Of a stretch of 64,000 nt of DNA, positions 17,515 to 27,259 are shown one piece after another. Made by a program: the position numbers and the translations under genes. Source of the stretch: JAKQIM01 sp029557965 (lineage in GTDB: Bacteria > Chloroflexota > Anaerolineae > Anaerolineales > UBA4823); assembly GCA_035341015.1 (NCBI GenBank), contig DAOQUL010000002.1, positions 62,001 through 126,000 of the forward strand, written 5' to 3'. The stretch's first letter is position 1, and each line of letters starts with the position of its first letter. The notes under the pieces were generated by a model that was not told the origin of the DNA, made no database searches, and saw only the letters and a program-made list of their open reading frames with translations.

Positions 17515-18400
17515 GCACCTGACCAAAACCTACCCGGGGCAGGCCCAGCCCGTCAATTGTGAGATCAGCCTCCAGATCCAGGCCGGCGAGATATTTGGCA
17601 TGCTGGGCGACAACGGCGCCGGAAAAAGCACGCTGGTCAAACAAATGGCGAACCTGGTGCAAAGCAGTTCCGGCAAAATATTGCTCTTTGACCAACTGGT
17701 CGGAAAAGACCCCCTGTTGGTACCGAGGCATGTTGGTTACATGCCTCAAGACAGCCTGGCTTTAAACAACCTGACCCTCGGAGAGGCCCTATACTTCACC
17801 GCCCACCTGCGCGGCCTTAGCCGAGCTGCCGCCCGGCAAGAACGCGACCGCCTGCTCGAAACCTGGCAAATCCAAGACCTGCGCCATAAGACCAGCCGCC
17901 AGCTCTCTGGCGGCCAAAAACGTTTGCTTCAGTTGGCAGTAGCCATGGCAGGCTCTCCCCCGGTATTGATTTTGGATGAGCCAACCAATGACCTGGACCC
18001 AGTGCGGCGCAGGCAAGTCTGGGAAATACTGCGCCGCGAGAACCACGAACTTGGCACAACCATCATCTTCATCACCCACGATGCACTCGAGGCCGAGAAG
18101 ATCATCCAACGGGTGGGCATCTTGCATGCGGGAAAATTGGTGGCGCTAGGGAAACCCGTCGACCTGAAATCTGGCATCGATCAAATGCTGCGCCTGGAAT
18201 TGTTCTTCTCGCCAGAAGAACCACCCCTGCTGCCAGACGGCTTAACACCGCACGTCTTGGATACTGGGCGCTGGTTGGTGTACATCGAGCGGCTGCGCGC
18301 TGGCGAAGTGCTGAATTCGATCGACCTCGACCGGGTGGAAGATTTCCGGTTGTATTCCGCCACACTTGAAGACCTGTATTTATACTATGCGCACAATTAA
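17495..18400 (+). CDS. ABC transporter ATP-binding protein
   Basis: This about 301-residue ATPase has Walker A GDNGAGKST (about residues 38-46), a Q-loop region (MPQDS), the ABC signature LSGGQKR, Walker B with LILDEPTNDLDP, and the switch His in FITHD. The C-terminal 90 residues resemble the extension of ABC-2 exporters of the DrrA/CcmA class. I start it at the ATG at 17495, which gives a normal MLVYDIEHLTKTYPG beginning; the frame is open further upstream only because it runs under the previous gene's end. The permease follows with a 14-bp overlap, so the two form a two-component exporter. The substrate is unknown. Confidence 0.94.
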   Translation: MLVYDIEHLTKTYPGQAQPVNCEISLQIQAGEIFGMLGDNGAGKSTLVKQMANLVQSSSGKILLFDQLVGKDPLLVPRHVGYMPQDSLALNNLTLGEALYFTAHLRGLSRAAARQERDRLLETWQIQDLRHKTSRQLSGGQKRLLQLAVAMAGSPPVLILDEPTNDLDPVRRRQVWEILRRENHELGTTIIFITHDALEAEKIIQRVGILHAGKLVALGKPVDLKSGIDQMLRLELFFSPEEPPLLPDGLTPHVLDTGRWLVYIERLRAGEVLNSIDLDRVEDFRLYSATLEDLYLYYAHN

Positions 18401-19145
18401 ACCACAGCCCTGGTCAAGCCAGCTTTTTGATCTAACCCTGATGCAGCTCACCAATTGGCGCTGGTCTTGGCGAAGCATGCTGATCACGGGTACACTGGCG
18501 CCGCTTGCCAGCCTGATGGCGCTGGGGACATTCTCGCGCCACCTGGGGATAGAAACCCTGAGTTATATCTTGGCAGGCAACCTGGTGATGGCTTTAATGT
18601 TTGAGAACCAGGGAAAGGTATGCAGTAATTTCGCTTTTATGCAGGCGATGGGGATGTTAAACTACTTTGCCACGCTGCCTCTCCGGCGCCATTTACTCAT
18701 CCTGGCAACCGTGCTTTCCTTTTTGATGCTCTCTTTGCCGTCCCTGGCAATTACCCTATTGCTAGGCAGCTTGTTTCTGCAGGTGCCCCTGCACCTGCAC
18801 CCCTTGCTGCTGGTGGTTATCCCCCTGGCAGCCCTGCCGATGGCGGGCATTGGCGCGTTGATTGGCCTGAGCGCCCGAAGCGCAGAAGAGGCCGGCTCTA
18901 TCAGTCTACTGGTAACCTTTGCCGCGGTAGCCATCGGGCCAGTTGTCATCCCGCCGACCCGGCTGCCCGTGTGGATGAACCAATTGGGAAACTTAAGCCC
19001 GGCTACCTACGCCGCATCGGCACTGCGCCAGACCTTGCTAGGCCCTGTGACCGAAAGGATCATCTTGGACTTTTGCGTTTTAATTGCCTTTACAGCCCTC
19101 ACCTTTTGGCTGGTTGGGCGTAAAATGGAGTGGCGAGTTGGATGA
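18387..19145 (+). CDS. ABC-2 type transporter permease
   Basis: The about 252-residue membrane protein has six hydrophobic segments in the ABC-2 pattern, with the LSPATYAASALRQTLLGP motif near the C terminus that is common in this permease family. The ATG at 18387 (MRTIKPQPW) overlaps the ATPase gene by 14 bp; an in-frame TTG at 18366 would add seven residues and is less likely. With the preceding ATPase it should form a homodimeric-type exporter. It lies between two VWA genes and may serve the same envelope process, but the cargo cannot be told from sequence. Confidence 0.88.
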   Translation: MRTIKPQPWSSQLFDLTLMQLTNWRWSWRSMLITGTLAPLASLMALGTFSRHLGIETLSYILAGNLVMALMFENQGKVCSNFAFMQAMGMLNYFATLPLRRHLLILATVLSFLMLSLPSLAITLLLGSLFLQVPLHLHPLLLVVIPLAALPMAGIGALIGLSARSAEEAGSISLLVTFAAVAIGPVVIPPTRLPVWMNQLGNLSPATYAASALRQTLLGPVTERIILDFCVLIAFTALTFWLVGRKMEWRVG

Positions 19146-19184
19146 AAGAAATTCGTTTTATCGTATAGAAAGGATCAATTATTA

Positions 19185-20312
19185 ATGAAGGCATTTGTAA
19201 CAGGTGGAACAGGGTTTATTGGCAGGCAGGTTGTCCACAAACTGGTGCAGCGTGGCTACAGCGTATTGGCGCTGGTGCGCTCAGAGCGCGGCGCGGCTGA
19301 GCTGCAATCGGCCGGCGCCCAGGTGGTTTGGGGCGATATTACCGACCGCGAGTCGATGCGAGAAGGTATGCAAGGCTGTGACATGGTTTTTCACATTGCG
19401 GCATGGTACAAGATCGGCGCTCGCCGCCAAGAAATGGCCGAGCGGATCAATGTAACCGGCACGCGCAATGTCTTAGAGCTGGCATACGAGTTGGGAATTC
19501 CCAAGATCATGTATACCAGCACCGTGGCGGTATACGGCAACACGCGCGGCATTGTGGCAGACGAGACTTACCGCATGCCATCTGACAAGCCCTTTATCAG
19601 CAATTACGATCGCACCAAATGGCTGGCGCACTACGAGGTGGCCCTGCCTTTGATTGCCAAGGGCGCCCCCATCACCATCGTGCTGCCCGGGGCTGTCTTT
19701 GGTCCTGGTGATCACAGCCTGGTTGGCGATATGATGCGCGCTTTCTACAAAGGATGGCTTTTTCTCTTTCCTGGCCCCGAGACGGTCTTATCATTCACCC
19801 ACGTTGACGATATCGCCGAGGGACACATCCTGGCAGCCGAGAAGGGCAAACCGGGCGAGAGCTACATCATCACCGGGCCTGTGCTTTCGCTACGCCAGGC
19901 GGCAGCAATGTGGGCCCAGGTTTCTGGACGCCCCCTGCCCCTGGGCTATGTTCCTGCCCGTTTACTGCACCCCATCGTCCCGCTCTCAGACTGGCTGGGA
20001 GAGCGCATCGCAGCCTGGCCTCAACTCTTCAGCTCAGATGCCATTCGCATCACAGGGGCATGCTATGCGGCGCAATCTTGCAAGGCTCAGCGCGAGTTGA
20101 ATTGGTATCCGCGTTCATTGGAAGAAGGATTTAAAGACACCTTCGATGCCATTGCCCAGCAGGCAGCCGATAAAACACAGGCCGGCTTATTGGGGGCGGT
20201 CCCCGAGCTGCACGCTGTATCAGCAAAAAAGCGCAAGTTCACCACCGGCATGATCATCAGCGCCGCTTTAGGCATGCTCTTGTTCTGGAAGCTTGCCCGG
20301 CGGCGAAAGTGA
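19185..20312 (+). CDS. NAD-dependent epimerase/dehydratase (extended SDR) with C-terminal membrane anchor
   Basis: The 375-residue protein begins with the extended-SDR dinucleotide motif TGGTGFIG (residues 6-13). It has the STVAVYG catalytic Ser/Thr strand and the active-site pair in SNYDRTK (Tyr and Lys four apart), followed by VLPGAVFGPGD. This pattern fits the dihydroflavonol-reductase-like/HpnA-like group that acts on sugar nucleotides or lipid-linked substrates. After about residue 345 a hydrophobic stretch (TTGMIISAALGMLLFW) ending in positively charged residues suggests a C-terminal tail anchor, unusual for the family. It is preceded by agaaagga and is co-directional with its neighbours. 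The substrate is unknown. Confidence 0.88.
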   Translation: MKAFVTGGTGFIGRQVVHKLVQRGYSVLALVRSERGAAELQSAGAQVVWGDITDRESMREGMQGCDMVFHIAAWYKIGARRQEMAERINVTGTRNVLELAYELGIPKIMYTSTVAVYGNTRGIVADETYRMPSDKPFISNYDRTKWLAHYEVALPLIAKGAPITIVLPGAVFGPGDHSLVGDMMRAFYKGWLFLFPGPETVLSFTHVDDIAEGHILAAEKGKPGESYIITGPVLSLRQAAAMWAQVSGRPLPLGYVPARLLHPIVPLSDWLGERIAAWPQLFSSDAIRITGACYAAQSCKAQRELNWYPRSLEEGFKDTFDAIAQQAADKTQAGLLGAVPELHAVSAKKRKFTTGMIISAALGMLLFWKLARRRK

Positions 20313-20328
20313 GTTCTGAGGCCGCACA

Positions 20329-23300
20329 ATGCGCCTGACCCAACCCCTGGCCCTCTTACTACTGCTGCTGCTCCCAATTGCTGCCGCATTGGGGTGGCCA
20401 GAACGCGGCTACGGACGGCGGCGAGAGTTAACCTCGCTCATTGTGCGGCTGTTATTGATGCTTTGCATCATCCTGGCGCTCTCAGGGCTCCAGATCCGAC
20501 GGCAAGCCGATAACCTGGCGGTGGTATTCTTGCTAGACGTCTCAGACTCGATGCCAGAAATCGCCCAGGCCGCGGCCCTGGATTATGTGCGCCAGGCACT
20601 GCCAGCCATGGGGCCTGATGACCAGGCTGCCATCATTGCTTTTGGCGGCGACGCCCTGGTCGAACGCAATATGTCGGGCTTGCGCGAGTTGGATGGGATA
20701 CGCTCGATCCCCACGACCAACCAGACCGACCTGGCAGAGGCTATTCACCTGGCCCTGGCACTGTATCCTCCTGATGCCGCCCGGCGCATGGTCATCCTTT
20801 CTGACGGTGCGCCTACCACAGGCGACAGCGCAGCAGCAGCAAGCCTGGCGGCTGCATCAGGGGTAGAGATTGTGGTGATGCCTTTTGTGGTCACGCCCGG
20901 GGCTGAGGTGCTGCTCAGCAGTGTAGAACTTCCTGATCACCTCACTGAGGGCGAACGCTTTGACCTTGACCTGACCCTGCAAACCACGCAGCCCAGCCAG
21001 GGTGGCATACGGGTGCTAAGCGGCGGGCAGGTGGTGTACGAAAGCCAATACCAGGTTGAGCGCGGTACCCAAACGCTCACCCTGCCACTGGTAGCTGGGT
21101 CGACTGGGTTTGCCTCTTACGAAGTACAGCTCATCCCCGCCACAGATACTTATTACCAAAACAATGAGCTGGCAGCCTTCACCCAGGTGAGCGGGCCGCC
21201 CAAGATCCTGTTGGTGGCACCGCCGGCAGGCGAATCGATGGGCAGTTCTGACGAAACTCGGCCTGAAGAAGCGGCGCAGCTCAAGCTGGCCTTAGAAGCC
21301 GCCGGATTTACCGTGGATGCAGTACACCCCAGCGGGCTGCCGTCTGAACTGGCCTTGTTGGCCGAATATGCCTCCCTGGTGCTGGTGGATGTGCCTGCCC
21401 GCCAGCTTTCTAACCGGCAGATGGAAACCGTCCAAACCTACGTCCGAGACCTGGGCGGCGGGCTGGTAAGCGTTGGCGGACCTACTTCATACGGCGTGGG
21501 GGGGTATTTTCGCACACCACTGGAAGAAACACTGCCCCTGGATATGCAGATCAAAGACCAACAGCGCCGTCCCTCGCTGGCGATCGTTTTCATCATTGAC
21601 CACTCTGGCAGCATGTCTGAAACCAGCGGCGGCGCTACCAAGCTAGAATTGGCCAAAGAGGCCGCCATGCGCTCGGTAGAACTGCTCTCGCCGGTTGACC
21701 GCGTGGGCGTGATTGCATTTGACGACCTGGCAGCCTGGGTGGTGCCCATGACCAGCATGGAAGACCCCGGCGCGGTCATCAACGCCATCGGCACCATCCA
21801 ACTGGGCGGCGGCACAGATATCCTGGCTGGCGTTCAAGCAATGTCTGGTGTTCTGCCCAATGATCCTGCCCTGGTCAAGCACGTTATCTTGCTTACCGAT
21901 GGCGGGGCCGATCCCACCGGCATCCCAGAGCTGGTTGCACACCTGTACAACGATTACGGCATCACCCTCACCACGGTGGGCGTTGGCCGAGATGCGGCAC
22001 CCTTTTTGCCGCAGTTGGCCCAACTGGGCGGCGGGCGTTATCACTTCGCCGAGAACCCTGCCACCATCCCGTCCATCTTTACCGAAGAGACATCCCTGGC
22101 TACCCGCTCTTATATTGTTGAGGAAACCTTCTACCCCAGCCTGGCAAGCACTTCTCCCATCCTGGCTGGCATTACCGAAGTGCCCCCGCTTTATGGCTAC
22201 GTGGGCGCCAGCGCCAAAGACAGTGCTCAAACGATCCTGGTTTCGCACCTGGGCGACCCAATCCTGGCGGCCTGGCAATATGGATTGGGCCGTTCGGTGG
22301 CGTTCACATCGGATGCCAGCGGGCGTTGGGCACAAGAATGGGTTGGGTGGCAGGGGTTTGCAGCTTTTTGGGCCCAGGCGGTGCGCTATACGATCGTCGA
22401 GCGCGCCACATCGCCCCTGGAAGTGAGTATTGAGCCAGACGGAGAGCAGGCCCTGCTGACCGTGGACGCACAGCAGTACGGCCTGACGGCCAGCGAGATC
22501 GCTTCTGGCCAATCGCCGTATCTCAACGGCTACAACATGCAGGCCAATGTCATCAGCCCCAGCGGGCAAACTACAGCCCTCACCCTGCAGCAAATTGCCC
22601 CAGGGCGCTACCAGGCTGCATTCACGCCCAAAGAACAAGGGGCCTACCTGATCCGGGTAGCAGGCGAGCCAGGTGCCACCGAGGGGAATGCAACTGGCAC
22701 AGAACCGGTGGCCGAGACGAGCGGGTGGGTTCTTTCATATTCACCAGAGTACCGCCAGCTAGACTCTGACCCTGATGCCCTCTATAAACTGGCGATCAAC
22801 AATGGAGGCCGCCTGGCCTCAGCCAATCCAGAAGAGGCTTTTTCTCACACCTTCGCCGCGGTGCAGTCTGCTCGCCCCGCCTGGGGTTGGCTGATCACCA
22901 TGGCAGCCACCCTGCTGCCGCTCGATATTGCCGTCCGCCGACTGGTGCTGACCCAGAGCGACCTGCGGCGCGCATTCGAGAAACTGGCTGCAAGGGCTCG
23001 CTACTTATCGCCCCTATATTGGCTCAGAGATCGCCGCCAGGCCCGGGCTGCGGCTCACGCAGCCCCGCCCAGCGCTCAGGTTGGCTCATTGCTGCAAGCC
23101 AAAGAACGGGCTCGCAAATCGCTGGGCGAGGTAGATGCTGCCGGCGAGCCGAAACTTCCTCCCCCTCCCGCCTCATCCACCCAGGCGCCCACCCCACCTA
23201 CCGTCATACTCCCCATCCCGCCACCTGCCACCAGGCAGCCCAGCCAGTCACCCCCTGCCTCCCAGCCATCGCCACCCACCCCGCCAGGCGGTTCTCCTCC

Positions 23301-23391
23301 GGGCACTGGAGAGTCATCTCCAGAACAAGCCTCAACCGCGGCCCGCCTATTAGCCCGTAAACGCGCACGCCAGGGACCAGACCGCCAATGA
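20329..23391 (+). CDS. Large membrane protein with two VWA domains and a GATase1-like region
   Basis: In this 1020-residue protein two N-terminal helices (about 5-25, 38-56) lead to VWA domain 1 (about 62-210; MIDAS DVSDS). A beta-rich linker and a glutamine-amidotransferase-like Rossmann segment follow (about 290-400, PPKILLVAPP to GGGLVSVGG). VWA domain 2 (about 415-590) has MIDAS DHSGS. A beta domain, one more helix (about 850-870) and a Pro/Ser-rich cytoplasmic tail (about 925-1010) complete it. The order resembles BatA/YegR-type VWA proteins involved in metal-dependent protein interactions at the membrane. The stop overlaps the following histidine kinase start by 4 bp (ATGA), so the two are translationally coupled. 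Confidence 0.87.
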   Translation: MRLTQPLALLLLLLLPIAAALGWPERGYGRRRELTSLIVRLLLMLCIILALSGLQIRRQADNLAVVFLLDVSDSMPEIAQAAALDYVRQALPAMGPDDQAAIIAFGGDALVERNMSGLRELDGIRSIPTTNQTDLAEAIHLALALYPPDAARRMVILSDGAPTTGDSAAAASLAAASGVEIVVMPFVVTPGAEVLLSSVELPDHLTEGERFDLDLTLQTTQPSQGGIRVLSGGQVVYESQYQVERGTQTLTLPLVAGSTGFASYEVQLIPATDTYYQNNELAAFTQVSGPPKILLVAPPAGESMGSSDETRPEEAAQLKLALEAAGFTVDAVHPSGLPSELALLAEYASLVLVDVPARQLSNRQMETVQTYVRDLGGGLVSVGGPTSYGVGGYFRTPLEETLPLDMQIKDQQRRPSLAIVFIIDHSGSMSETSGGATKLELAKEAAMRSVELLSPVDRVGVIAFDDLAAWVVPMTSMEDPGAVINAIGTIQLGGGTDILAGVQAMSGVLPNDPALVKHVILLTDGGADPTGIPELVAHLYNDYGITLTTVGVGRDAAPFLPQLAQLGGGRYHFAENPATIPSIFTEETSLATRSYIVEETFYPSLASTSPILAGITEVPPLYGYVGASAKDSAQTILVSHLGDPILAAWQYGLGRSVAFTSDASGRWAQEWVGWQGFAAFWAQAVRYTIVERATSPLEVSIEPDGEQALLTVDAQQYGLTASEIASGQSPYLNGYNMQANVISPSGQTTALTLQQIAPGRYQAAFTPKEQGAYLIRVAGEPGATEGNATGTEPVAETSGWVLSYSPEYRQLDSDPDALYKLAINNGGRLASANPEEAFSHTFAAVQSARPAWGWLITMAATLLPLDIAVRRLVLTQSDLRRAFEKLAARARYLSPLYWLRDRRQARAAAHAAPPSAQVGSLLQAKERARKSLGEVDAAGEPKLPPPPASSTQAPTPPTVILPIPPPATRQPSQSPPASQPSPPTPPGGSPPGTGESSPEQASTAARLLARKRARQGPDRQ

Positions 23392-26255
23392 TCAAACGCC
23401 TGAGAGAATTCCTAAAAATTCCTCTTTTCGATCCAGAAGAGAAGATTCGCCTGGGCAAACTGGTTTACACCATCCTCTGGTTTGCCATGATCGTGACGGC
23501 GGTAGCGGTTACCATCACCCTGATCACCTCTCCAAACAAGTCGCTGGCAGGGGTTGGGGTGAGCGTTGTAATTTTCCTCTTATATGTGGTATGCCTGATC
23601 CTGCTGCACCGAGGGTATACCTACTTGAGTGCCACGCTACTGGTTTTTATCTTGGGAGGCATTCTGACCGCTGCCAACCTGGTCTTTGGGGGCATCAATG
23701 AGATCGTTCTGAGCGGCTATATCATTGTCATTGTCACGGCGTCGATGCTCGTGAACTGGTTTGCTGGGATTGTGGTCTCTGTTCTAAGTATCCTCTCGTA
23801 TGCAGCCTTCTTGTTCTTAAGAAACCAGGGGCTGCTACCCGAACCCCTCATCCAGGCCAGCCCGTTGACCGTCTTGATCGCAGGCACCGCGGTATACATG
23901 CTGGTCATTTTCCTGGTCTACATCAGCAACCGCAATTTGCGCGAAGCCCTGCAGCGGGCGCGGCGCAATGAAGAAGAACTGAAGGCCAGCCGCGCTGCAC
24001 ACGAGGCCTATACCACCGACCTGGAACGGCGCGTGGTACAGCTTCAGGTGGCATCCGATGTTGCCCGCGATGCTGCCAGCCTGCAAGAAGTTGGCCCTCT
24101 CCTCGATCGGGCGGTAGACCTGGTGCGCGAGCGCTTTGGCTTTTACCATGCGGGCATTTTCATGGTTGATATACGGCACGAATATGCCGTGCTCAAATCA
24201 GCCACGGGCGAGGCCGGCAAACAAATGGTTGCCAACGGCCACAAGCTGAAGATCGGCGAGGTAGGCATTGTGGGCTATGTCACAAAGACCGGCCAACCGC
24301 GCATTGCCCTGGACGTAGGCAGCGACGCAGTGTATTTCAGAAATCCCCTGCTGCCCGAAACGCGCTCTGAAATGGCCCTGCCCCTCAAGACCGGCGGCTT
24401 AGTGATTGGGGCATTGGATGTGCAAAGCAAACAGCCAGGCGCTTTTGACGAGGGCGACGTCAACATACTGCAAACCATGGCCGATCAGCTTGCAGTTGCC
24501 ATTGCCAACGCCCGCCTCTTCGAGGCCACCCGCCGCCAATTGGAAGAAATGGCCGCCTTAAGGGCTGTTGCAGCCACCAGCTCTGAGGCTACCAGCGAAG
24601 ATGAGTTGATCGAGCGCGCCACCCAACTGGTTGCCGAGGTCTTCTACCCTGATAATTTTGGCCTGGTCATGCTGGATGAAGGCCAACAAACGTTATACCC
24701 TCACCATTCTTACCGCATCAAGCAATCCTTAAAACCGGCCTCCTTCCCAGTTGGACAAGGCATTATTGGCCGGGTGGCATCAACAGGCAAGGCCTTGCGC
24801 CTGGAAGATGTGAGCCAAGAAAGTGGATACGTGCAGATTGATCCGCTGACGCGCTCAGAGTTGTGCGTACCGGTCAAGATCGGTGACCAGGTCATTGGGG
24901 TCATCAACGCCGAAAGCAGCCGGACCGGTGCATTCAGCGAAAATGACGAGCGCTTGCTGGTCACCTTCGCAGGTCAATTGGCAATTGCCTTCCAAAAAGT
25001 ACGTCTCTTCGATGCCGAGCGCCGCAGAGTGGCCGAATTAGAAGCGCTGCGCCAGGCCAGCTTGCGCCTTAGCTCTAACCTGGATCTACAAACCTTATTA
25101 GAGATCATCCTGGATCGTGCCATCCAGCTTGTAACGGCTGACACGGCCCATCTTTTCTTATACGAGGAACAAGAACTGATCTTTGGTGCTGCATTCTGGG
25201 CCCCCGGGCACACGAATGAGATGCACCAAACTCCACGCCCACACGGCCTGACGAACAGTGTTGCCCGCAGCGGGCAGCGCATGGTGATCAACGATGTGCG
25301 CAACCATCCCATCTTTGCAGATTCGCCCTGGGATGGGGCCGTCTGCAGCCTGCCCCTGCGACGCGGCGATCAAGTGCTGGGCGTGATGAACCTGGCCTAC
25401 CACGGAGGCCCGCACAATTACGACGAAAACGAGCTGCGCGTGCTCGACTTGCTGGCCGACCAGGCCGCCATCGCCCTGCACAACGCCAATCTTTACAACC
25501 AGGCCCGCGAACGGGCCATTGAACTGGCGGCAGCCCTGGCCCAGCGTGAAGAGTTGGACCGCATGAAGGATGAATTCATCCAAAACGTCTCACACGAGCT
25601 GCGCACCCCGCTGGCAATCACGCGAGGTTACGTTGAGCTGTTAGATTCAGGCGAGTTGGGTGAACTGAGCAAAACCCAGGTCGAAGCTGTCAACATCTGC
25701 AAGCGGCGGGTAAACATGCTGATCAAATTGGTGGATGATTTGGTGGTCATCCTCGAGGCAGAGGCGCGCGAGGCGGTACGCGAGGCGATCAACCTGAAAG
25801 AATTGGTCCTGGGCGCCAGCGCAGACTTTCAAGATGCCGCCGACCGGGCTAACCTGACCCTCGATGCCAATATTCCTCAAGAATCGATCTACGTGCTGGG
25901 CAATTACTCCCACCTCAACCGCTTGCTGGACAACCTGGTAGGCAATGCAATCAAGTTCACCCCACCCGATGGAAACGTGACCATCAACCTGCGGGCAGAG
26001 CAAGACGAAGCCAGGATCGAGGTGATTGACACCGGCATAGGCATCTCGCCCGATAAGATTGAACACCTATTTGAGCGTTTCTACCAGATCGATGGCAGCA
26101 CCAAACGCCGCTACGGCGGCATGGGGCTTGGCTTATCCCTGGTCAAAGAGATTGCCGAGGCGCATGGCGGGAAGGTCAGCGTTCAAAGCGAGGTGGGACG
26201 CGGCAGCAGCTTCACAGTGATTCTGCCAATCCAAAAATCATCTGAGCTTGAATAA
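23388..26255 (+). CDS. Membrane GAF sensor histidine kinase
   Basis: This 955-residue kinase has six predicted transmembrane helices (about 28-195) with short loops, then a coiled coil and three GAF modules (about 215-380, 390-550 and 560-715). HisKA follows with the H-box NVSHELRTP (His about 736), then HATPase_c with DTGIGIS and GMGLGLS boxes. The first GAF belongs to the TGEAG ... LP-x-TRSE subtype seen in the receptors of the 46951-64000 operon. It has no receiver and no adjacent regulator; the nearest response regulator is at 45896. Coupling to the VWA gene suggests it reports on the envelope process of this operon. Its 3' end overlaps the convergent hydrolase gene by 44 bp. Confidence 0.93.
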   Translation: MIKRLREFLKIPLFDPEEKIRLGKLVYTILWFAMIVTAVAVTITLITSPNKSLAGVGVSVVIFLLYVVCLILLHRGYTYLSATLLVFILGGILTAANLVFGGINEIVLSGYIIVIVTASMLVNWFAGIVVSVLSILSYAAFLFLRNQGLLPEPLIQASPLTVLIAGTAVYMLVIFLVYISNRNLREALQRARRNEEELKASRAAHEAYTTDLERRVVQLQVASDVARDAASLQEVGPLLDRAVDLVRERFGFYHAGIFMVDIRHEYAVLKSATGEAGKQMVANGHKLKIGEVGIVGYVTKTGQPRIALDVGSDAVYFRNPLLPETRSEMALPLKTGGLVIGALDVQSKQPGAFDEGDVNILQTMADQLAVAIANARLFEATRRQLEEMAALRAVAATSSEATSEDELIERATQLVAEVFYPDNFGLVMLDEGQQTLYPHHSYRIKQSLKPASFPVGQGIIGRVASTGKALRLEDVSQESGYVQIDPLTRSELCVPVKIGDQVIGVINAESSRTGAFSENDERLLVTFAGQLAIAFQKVRLFDAERRRVAELEALRQASLRLSSNLDLQTLLEIILDRAIQLVTADTAHLFLYEEQELIFGAAFWAPGHTNEMHQTPRPHGLTNSVARSGQRMVINDVRNHPIFADSPWDGAVCSLPLRRGDQVLGVMNLAYHGGPHNYDENELRVLDLLADQAAIALHNANLYNQARERAIELAAALAQREELDRMKDEFIQNVSHELRTPLAITRGYVELLDSGELGELSKTQVEAVNICKRRVNMLIKLVDDLVVILEAEAREAVREAINLKELVLGASADFQDAADRANLTLDANIPQESIYVLGNYSHLNRLLDNLVGNAIKFTPPDGNVTINLRAEQDEARIEVIDTGIGISPDKIEHLFERFYQIDGSTKRRYGGMGLGLSLVKEIAEAHGGKVSVQSEVGRGSSFTVILPIQKSSELE

Positions 26256-27252
26256 GCAAGCTTTGCCAGGCTTGTGTTTCGGTATCTGGGCTGGGGCCAA
26301 GGGGATCCTGCCAGGCGCGCCCCAAGAGCGCTGCCACCACCGCACGACTACACGCAGAAGCCGCTTTTAGGTTATATCCCCCCTCCAAGAACAGCGCAAT
26401 CTTGCCCTGGCAGTGAGCGTCTGCCCAATCTGCCAGGCTGGCAATCAAGTGACCATACCCATCTGCTGAAAGCTGTAAGCTGCCCAATGGGTCGCCCCAA
26501 TGTGCATCAAAGCCATAACTCACCAGCAGGATTTCAGGTTGATAACGATCCAACAGCGGGACAATCACGGTTTTCATCGTCGCCCTGAAAGCCGCATCTC
26601 CCGAGCCAGCGGGCAGGGGCAAATTAACCGTGTACCCGGCGCCATCACCCTCGCCGCGTTCATCCAGGCTGCCGCTGCCCGGATAGAGCGGCGATTGGTG
26701 AGTGGAGATAAACAGAACATCTTTGCGCCGCCAGAAAATGTCTTGAGTGCCATTGCCATGATGCAAGTCCAGGTCAATGATTGCCAGGCAGGCCGGCCCG
26801 GCGCTTTGTTGAAACAAGCTTTCGGCTGCAATAGCCACATTGTTCAGCAGGCAAAAACCCATCCCCCGGTTGCGCGTGGCATGATGCCCTGGCGGGCGGG
26901 TCAAAGCAAAACCACGCCACGCCTCTCCGCTCCACACTGCCTGCGCCACCGCGGCAGCACCGCCAGCCGCGCGCTGTGCCAGGCCCCACGAAGCCGGCGT
27001 CACATAGGTGTCGCCATCCAGTCGCTCACCAACCCGGCAAGCATCTTCCAAATATTTCAGGTAGTCCACGGAATGCACCGCTTGCAGTACCTCATCAGGC
27101 ACCACCAGGGGATCCAGCAAGGCAGATGCTCGCCACCAGCCCGCCGCATCCAAGGCCTGCCGCACTGCTTCCACCCGGTGTGGGCTCTCCGAATGGCCCT
27201 CTTCGGCGTGGGCGGCATGGCCTTCAGGGTAAAACAAGGCTAGGTCGCGCAC
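26212..27252 (-). CDS. Histone deacetylase-like amidohydrolase (AcuC/HDAH family)
   Basis: The 346-residue enzyme has the arginase/deacetylase-fold zinc motifs: RPPGHHA (tandem His general base, about 122-128), DLDLHHGNGTQ (Asp and His zinc ligands, about 162-172), SYGFDAHWGDPLG (second Asp ligand) and LEGGYN. Bacterial members deacetylate protein lysines, acetylpolyamines or other small amides. The start is GTG at 27252; no ATG gives the complete N terminus. It is the last gene of the minus-strand operon and overlaps the convergent kinase by 44 bp. The substrate cannot be assigned. Confidence 0.93.
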   Translation of the reverse strand: MRDLALFYPEGHAAHAEEGHSESPHRVEAVRQALDAAGWWRASALLDPLVVPDEVLQAVHSVDYLKYLEDACRVGERLDGDTYVTPASWGLAQRAAGGAAAVAQAVWSGEAWRGFALTRPPGHHATRNRGMGFCLLNNVAIAAESLFQQSAGPACLAIIDLDLHHGNGTQDIFWRRKDVLFISTHQSPLYPGSGSLDERGEGDGAGYTVNLPLPAGSGDAAFRATMKTVIVPLLDRYQPEILLVSYGFDAHWGDPLGSLQLSADGYGHLIASLADWADAHCQGKIALFLEGGYNLKAASACSRAVVAALLGRAWQDPLGPSPDTETQAWQSLLIQAQMIFGLAESL

Positions 27253-27259
27253 AATCGCA

